Assembly (NCBI GenBank): GCA_044348925.1
Contig: JBIKRY010000259.1
Location: forward strand, 1-6,873
Direction of reading: 5' to 3'
From: JAAFKA01 sp044348925
Lineage (GTDB): Bacteria > Bacteroidota > Bacteroidia > Cytophagales > Thermoflexibacteraceae
Length of the DNA stretch: 6,873 nucleotides
In this document: one piece after another, positions 4,778 to 6,873 of the stretch
How the letters are laid out: each line of letters begins with the position of its first letter
How positions within the stretch are numbered: the first letter of the stretch is position 1
The notes under the pieces: model-generated
What the model was told of the DNA's origin: nothing
The model's input: the letters and a program-made list of their open reading frames with translations, nothing else
Database searches by the model: none
Translations under genes and position numbers: made by a program

Positions 4778-6873
4778 TTAGTCTATTATCCTAAATTCTA
4801 CTCTGCGATTTTTTTCTTTGCCAATTTCGTTGGTATTATCCGAAATTGGTACTGTTTCGCCAAAACCTTTAGAGCTAATATTGGTAGCTTTTACGCCATT
4901 TTTTACCAAAAAATTTAGAACTGCTTTTGCTCTTCGTTCCGACAAATCTTCGTTAAATTCGTGTGTACCTGCATTGTCTGTGTGTCCTTCGATGGCAATT
5001 TGTAAAGTTGGATTTTGCAATAATAAAGCAGTCAAACGGTATAAATCAAAATAAGATTCTTTGCGAATTATATCACTATTGTGGTCAAAATTTAAACTTC
5101 GCATCACAAAGGGTTTGCGGTTTTTGTCATTTTTATCGAGTGATGAAATTTGTAGCCCTGTACTTTGCCCCAGCCCTACTCCCTCGCCTTTGGGTAGAGT
5201 TGGGGTGCTGCTTGGATTTATATGCAAACCACCACCAAAATAACCTTCTTTTTCGGCATAATACATATAGTTTTTGGATTGGGGAACAACAAAATAGAAT
5301 TTTCCGTTTTCGTCTGTTTCTATGTCGCCACCTTTAATTTTTTTTGCATTTTCTTTAAAATTCTTACTCGATAGTACATCTTTATCGGAATTTTCTTTCC
5401 AAACAATTTTTGCGGTAGTGGGTTTGCCTTTGTCATCATGTACAACTCCCGAAATTATCGTAACTTGTTCGGGACGAAACCGTTGAGGAACTGTCATTTG
5501 ATAAATATCTTGTTTGCCAATATTTCCTCCTTGTATATTTTCGCCTTTTTCGGATACAATAAGAGCCAATTCACCTGTCGGGCTACTATAAAAACTGTCG
5601 TCAAAAGGAGAATTAATTACTTTACCCAAATTTACAGGCTCTGACCATTCTGTCCAGCTATTTTCATTTAGTCTTTTAGACATAAAAATATCGTAGCCAC
5701 CAAAACCATAATGTCCTTCCGAACAAAAATAAAGTGTTTTCATATCAGGGTGTAGAAATGGTTTTTTTTCTGCAAAAGGGGTGTTTATTTTTGCACCCAA
5801 GTTGATAGGCTCGTCAAAACCATTTTTATCATTTCGCACTGCCACCCAAATATCCGTATTAAATTCACCACTCCCATGATAATATAAACCATTTTCGGGA
5901 TAATTTGGTAGATAGCCGCCAATACTTCCTTTGCGGTCAGAACAAAACAAAACAGCTTTATTATCAGGCACAATACTCAAATCTGCTTCATAATTTTCTG
6001 TATTTACAGGCGAGGGGAAAACTTCTATTTTGTCCCATTTTTTCCCTTTTTTGTTCACATAATAAATATCTCCTTTCCCCAATTTTTTCTCTGTTTTTAG
6101 CACATAAAAATATTCTGGAAGTCCACTATAATTGCCAAATAATACCAAAGTTTTGCCATCAATACTTACACTTAGCGGAATTTCGTGGCTTTTGGTATTA
6201 ATTTCGCTGGTAGCTTGTGCCATTTCAAAGCCTATTTTTGTAGATTTTTCGGTATTGGGTACACTTTGCATACTTTGTGTAGCCATAAAAATATCTTCTC
6301 CTGTATTTTCACTTTTTCGGGCAAAATATAAAGTACCATCTGAAGCCAAAACAGGGCTATAATCATTATAAACAGAATTAATATGCTTTCCCAAATTCAC
6401 TAATTCTATATTATCATCAGGCATATTTAATACATCTATAATTTTTTGAATACGATTATCGGGAAATAAATTTTGATAGGTTTTGAAAATAGTAATAGCA
6501 TCTGTCCATTTTTTTTGTTGTATAGCCGTGCTGGTTATTCTTTGCAAAGCTATAAAAGCCACATCTGCGGGTGCAAGTTTGCGAATGAATTTATCATACA
6601 AAACCTTATTATCTGTGCCACAGCCTTTATAATGCAAATTTAGTTTACAAAGTAATTCCAATACTGTCAATTTTTCGGCATCTGCCAATTCTTTGAGTTT
6701 GACCTCCATGCCCGCAAGCGAAGGCATCACGCCACTTTCGGGGGCGGAGGGGTTATATTCAAAGCCGTAATAGATTGGTACAATATTTTTTAGTTCTTCT
6801 GTAGAGTAATATTTTGAGATTAAGTCGCAATGTTGTTCATAAATTTTTCCACCCTTGTCGCCATAACGTCTTG
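4778..6873 (-). CDS. OmpA-family outer-membrane protein with PD40 propeller, PorE-like order (5' end beyond window)
   Basis: The frame stays open to the right edge (first whole codon at 6871), so the gene is partial: 697 residues are visible and the true start is not seen. The GTG at 6728-6730 is only V48 of the visible part. In order there are: a helical, TPR-like region (~1-155, including QQKKWTDAITIFKTYQNLFP); a beta-propeller of PD40 repeats (~157-462, e.g. SPVLASDGTLYFA and FGGYDIFMSKR); a carboxypeptidase-regulatory-like beta domain (~470-550, ISGVVHDDKGKP, TDENGKFYF); a low-complexity insert (553-572); and an OmpA C-domain (~590-697) with EGHTDNAGTHEFNEDLSERRA, whose D632 and R647 correspond to the peptidoglycan diaminopimelate-binding pair, and NRRVEF near the end. 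It should anchor to the cell wall under the outer membrane. The order matches PorE of the type IX secretion system, but Bacteroidota have many such paralogues. No clear terminator follows it. Confidence 0.9.
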   Translation of the reverse strand, partial: RRYGDKGGKIYEQHCDLISKYYSTEELKNIVPIYYGFEYNPSAPESGVMPSLAGMEVKLKELADAEKLTVLELLCKLNLHYKGCGTDNKVLYDKFIRKLAPADVAFIALQRITSTAIQQKKWTDAITIFKTYQNLFPDNRIQKIIDVLNMPDDNIELVNLGKHINSVYNDYSPVLASDGTLYFARKSENTGEDIFMATQSMQSVPNTEKSTKIGFEMAQATSEINTKSHEIPLSVSIDGKTLVLFGNYSGLPEYFYVLKTEKKLGKGDIYYVNKKGKKWDKIEVFPSPVNTENYEADLSIVPDNKAVLFCSDRKGSIGGYLPNYPENGLYYHGSGEFNTDIWVAVRNDKNGFDEPINLGAKINTPFAEKKPFLHPDMKTLYFCSEGHYGFGGYDIFMSKRLNENSWTEWSEPVNLGKVINSPFDDSFYSSPTGELALIVSEKGENIQGGNIGKQDIYQMTVPQRFRPEQVTIISGVVHDDKGKPTTAKIVWKENSDKDVLSSKNFKENAKKIKGGDIETDENGKFYFVVPQSKNYMYYAEKEGYFGGGLHINPSSTPTLPKGEGVGLGQSTGLQISSLDKNDKNRKPFVMRSLNFDHNSDIIRKESYFDLYRLTALLLQNPTLQIAIEGHTDNAGTHEFNEDLSERRAKAVLNFLVKNGVKATNISSKGFGETVPISDNTNEIGKEKNRRVEFRIID
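5156..5215. repeat. GC-rich imperfect palindrome inside the OmpA-family gene
   Basis: About 37 of these 60 bases are G or C, well above the surroundings. The core at 5168-5205 is an imperfect palindrome: arm 5168-5183 pairs with 5192-5205 at 12 of 14 positions with a two-base bulge. It is read in frame as PSSTPTLPKGEGVGLGQSTG, a proline/glycine-rich stretch between the regulatory-like domain and the OmpA domain. It looks like a dispersed palindromic repeat that has inserted without breaking the frame. Confidence 0.6.

Noticed and set aside
6728..6730. GTG as the start of the OmpA-family gene
   Set aside because: The same frame continues upstream without a stop for 47 codons to the window edge and reads as protein-like sequence, so the gene is simply cut by the window.

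Overview
The window looks like an AT-rich (roughly one-third GC by eye) chromosome segment from a Bacteroidota bacterium, most likely of the Cytophagales type. This rests on the protein families: an OmpA protein with PD40 repeats, a GAF protein carrying the EELRQNLEELAATQE-type coiled coil I associate with Cytophagales signalling proteins, and a signal peptide ending in NGQ. The translation starts also lack Shine-Dalgarno motifs, which is usual for this phylum. I cannot name the species.

All six protein genes lie on the minus strand, so transcription runs from right to left. In transcription order they are: (1) an outer-membrane OmpA-family protein (TPR-like helices, PD40 propeller, carboxypeptidase-regulatory-like domain, OmpA C-domain) whose N-terminus is beyond the right edge; (2) a GAF-domain coiled-coil protein; (3) a small SpoIIAA/STAS-like protein 29 bp behind it; (4) a LolD/MacB/FtsE-type ABC ATPase without a permease in view; (5) a secreted protein with a probable NTF2-like domain; (6) ribose-phosphate pyrophosphokinase (prs). 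Only genes 2 and 3 are close enough to look like a firm operon. The other gaps (about 70-225 bp) hold hairpins: a strong terminator before prs, a weaker one after the ABC gene, and an unusual invertible hairpin in front of the ABC gene.

The left 264 bp contain no gene. They hold a dispersed-repeat island: four copies of a unit of about 27 bp, two in each orientation, including a perfect 26-bp inverted repeat. The divergent copy keeps its small hairpin through three compensatory base-pair changes.

The genes do not form one obvious pathway. The GAF and SpoIIAA-like pair is a plausible small signalling module, the OmpA/PD40 protein resembles the type IX secretion protein PorE in domain order, and prs is housekeeping. 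I found no defence system, transposase, CRISPR array or RNA gene. The most interesting signals are the repeat island, a GC-rich palindromic segment read in frame inside the OmpA-family gene, and the alternative-pairing hairpin upstream of the ABC gene.
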